From assembly GCA_016717145.1 (NCBI GenBank), contig JADKGD010000071.1, forward strand, positions 62,001 through 126,000: a DNA stretch of 64,000 nucleotides, written 5' to 3'. The translations under genes were made by a program, and so were the position numbers. Source of the DNA: Saprospiraceae bacterium (lineage in GTDB: Bacteria > Bacteroidota > Bacteroidia > Chitinophagales > Saprospiraceae). Below are positions 62,753 through 64,000 of the stretch, one piece after another. A model generated the notes under the pieces. It was not told where the DNA came from. It saw nothing but the letters and a program-made list of their open reading frames with translations, and made no database searches. How positions within the stretch are numbered: position 1 is the first letter of the stretch; each line of letters opens with the position of its first letter.

Positions 62753-63808
62753 ATGTATGATATAATTTTAGCATTTATTACTTCATTTGCATTGACCTAT
62801 CTGGCTATTCCATCCATCATTCACATAGCCGTGAAAAAAAATCTAATGGATGAGCCTGATGACAGGAGATCGCACAAAGTCAGCACCCCTTCATTAGGTG
62901 GTATTGGAATATTTGCAGGAACTTTATTTTCCATAATATTATGGACCCCCTTTGAATACTTTGGAGATTTACAATATATTTTATGTGCATTCATCATCAT
63001 ATTTCTCATTGGGGCCAAAGATGATATGGACCCCATGTCTCCCTCCAAAAAATTTTTAGGAGAATTATTTGCTGCCGGAATCATCGTTTTCAGAGCTAAA
63101 ATACAATTAACAAGTTTATATGGTTTTTTTGGAATTTACGAAATTCCTGAAATTGCAAGCATTATACTTTCTATGTTTACCATTATTGTCATCATCAATG
63201 CATTCAATCTTATTGATGGTATCAATGGTCTTTCCGGAAGCCTTGGTTTACTGATAACTTCTGTTCTTGGAATATGGTTTTATAAGGTAGGAAGTATTGA
63301 AATATCAATTGTTGCTTTTTCGTTATGCGGTGCATTGGTGGCCTTTTTAAAATATAACATCACTCCAGCCAAAATATTTATGGGCGATACTGGTGCATTA
63401 CTACTTGGGTTGGTTTGCTCGATACTTGCGATAAAATTTATAGAACTCCATAATGATATCGTAGACTCTCCTTATACATTCAAATCCGCACCTTCTGTCG
63501 CGATCGCTATATTAATCTTACCACTTTTTGACACACTTCGTGTATTTGTTTTGAGAATCATGGAAGGTAAATCACCATTTAATCCTGATAGAAAACACAT
63601 CCATCATATTATGATAGATCTGGGACTAACCCATATGCAAGCCACAGGAGTGTTATTTTTAACTAATATATTGTTTATTATATTGGCTATAATGCTACAG
63701 GATATAGGTAATCTTTTATTGTTATTGGTTATTTTAGGATTAGCACTGGTCATGTCTTTTTTTGCTGCAAGATTAGTTGAACATCGCAAATCAAAAGCTA
63801 ATCTATGA
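62753..63808 (+). CDS. MraY/WecA-like undecaprenyl-phosphate sugar-phosphate transferase
   Basis: Integral membrane enzyme of 351 residues from ATG 62753, with around ten helices. It transfers a UDP-linked sugar phosphate (GlcNAc-1-phosphate for WecA) to undecaprenyl phosphate, starting surface glycan synthesis. The family motifs DRRSHKVSTPSLGGIGIF, NAFNLIDGINGLSG, FMGDTGALLLG and NPDRKHIHH are present. The last motif and the lack of the MraY peptide-site residues favour WecA over MraY. It overlaps crcB by four bases. Confidence 0.91.
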   Translation: MYDIILAFITSFALTYLAIPSIIHIAVKKNLMDEPDDRRSHKVSTPSLGGIGIFAGTLFSIILWTPFEYFGDLQYILCAFIIIFLIGAKDDMDPMSPSKKFLGELFAAGIIVFRAKIQLTSLYGFFGIYEIPEIASIILSMFTIIVIINAFNLIDGINGLSGSLGLLITSVLGIWFYKVGSIEISIVAFSLCGALVAFLKYNITPAKIFMGDTGALLLGLVCSILAIKFIELHNDIVDSPYTFKSAPSVAIAILILPLFDTLRVFVLRIMEGKSPFNPDRKHIHHIMIDLGLTHMQATGVLFLTNILFIILAIMLQDIGNLLLLLVILGLALVMSFFAARLVEHRKSKANL

Positions 63809-64000
63809 TGTCATTGATCGCAGTATTCATGGGAGGTGGCGTTGGCAGTATTTGCAGATATTTGCTTGTGAAACAATATAATTATTCTGGACAAGAATAT
63901 CTTTCCATTCCTTATGGAACCGCTATTGCTAACTTATTAAGTTGTTTTATACTTGGGATATTAATTCAAAAACAATTTGATGGCATTCTAACTGAGAACT
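63805..64000 (+). CDS. crcB: fluoride efflux transporter CrcB (cut by window edge)
   Basis: Small membrane protein, 65 residues visible from ATG 63805. It begins with GGGVGSICRY and continues GTAIANLLSCFILGILI, the two hallmark helices of CrcB/Fluc channels, which export fluoride. The start overlaps the WecA-like stop (ATGA). The C-terminal half lies outside the window. No fluoride riboswitch was recognised upstream. Confidence 0.9.
   Translation, partial: MMSLIAVFMGGGVGSICRYLLVKQYNYSGQEYLSIPYGTAIANLLSCFILGILIQKQFDGILTEN

Noticed and set aside
1..64000. CRISPR arrays, phage genes, insertion sequences, toxin-antitoxin or defence clusters
   Set aside because: None seen on either strand; gene content is core chromosomal, so no novel system of that kind is claimed.

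Overview
The window is an AT-rich, densely coded chromosomal segment of a Gram-negative bacterium of the phylum Bacteroidota, probably the Saprospiria/Chitinophagia side. Supporting signs are a fused CcoN-CcoO cbb3 oxidase, promoters of the Bacteroidota type (TTG, about 19-20 bases, TAnnTTTG), small lipoprotein FKBPs, a bacterial geranylgeranylglyceryl phosphate synthase homologue, a MurA with Asp in place of the usual Cys, and several Bacteroidota-only families. I see no phage, plasmid, transposon, CRISPR array or rRNA operon. Most genes are core housekeeping genes in short operons, so this is an ordinary chromosomal region rather than a genomic island. I did not find a convincing previously undescribed system.

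Layout. 1-464: end-truncated upp. 594-1064: CrtZ-like carotenoid hydroxylase. 1160-7527 (minus strand): a complete cbb3 oxidase operon reading ccoS-ccoNO-ccoQ-ccoP-ccoG-ccoH-SafE, without the copper ATPase ccoI. 7787-11945 (plus): alpha/beta hydrolase, S41 protease, tsaB and two ArsR-type regulators, closed by a strong terminator. 12222-15512 (minus): tRNA-Met, ilvA, a frameshifted GNAT, a START-domain protein and a polysaccharide deacetylase. 15675-25691: gltX, small proteins, an Atl-type DNA-binding protein, a TrpF-like protein, clpB and ileS. 25842-30690 (minus): two FKBP lipoproteins, a DsbD-like reductase, a stand-alone DsbD alpha-domain protein and a membrane protein.

30929-39049: polyprenyl synthase, mutarotase, gpmI, deacetylase plus GNAT, mitochondrial-type citrate synthase and gcvH. 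39077-44358 (minus): murA, rsgA, GGGP synthase, tRNA-Asn, lipA and a probable outer-membrane protein. 44565-53545: a deacetylase-like protein, membrane pyrophosphatase hppA (minus), then a polysaccharide export/assembly cluster (Wzx-like flippase, Wzz-like, O-antigen ligase/polymerase, UPF0104 membrane protein). 53717-59748 (minus): a large TolB/surface-antigen fusion, aroB, a monooxygenase-like protein and a SAM hydroxide adenosyltransferase. 59948-64000: phoH, osmC, aroA, a WecA/MraY-like transferase and end-truncated crcB.

The most consistent oddity is a set of six single-base reading-frame breaks in five genes (GNAT, START protein, DsbD-like twice, flippase, aroB). Nearly all lie in short homopolymers, and the correct protein continues at once in another frame. 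Because aroB is a core gene, assembly or sequencing indels are the simplest explanation. The most interesting biological details are the swapped GXHH signature in IleRS (linked to mupirocin hyper-resistance), Asp in the MurA fosfomycin site, an Atl protein with Ala for the alkyl-acceptor Cys, a TrpF-like protein lacking its catalytic Cys, a tRNA-Met with an atypical T-loop, and paired repeats upstream of clpB spaced three helical turns apart.
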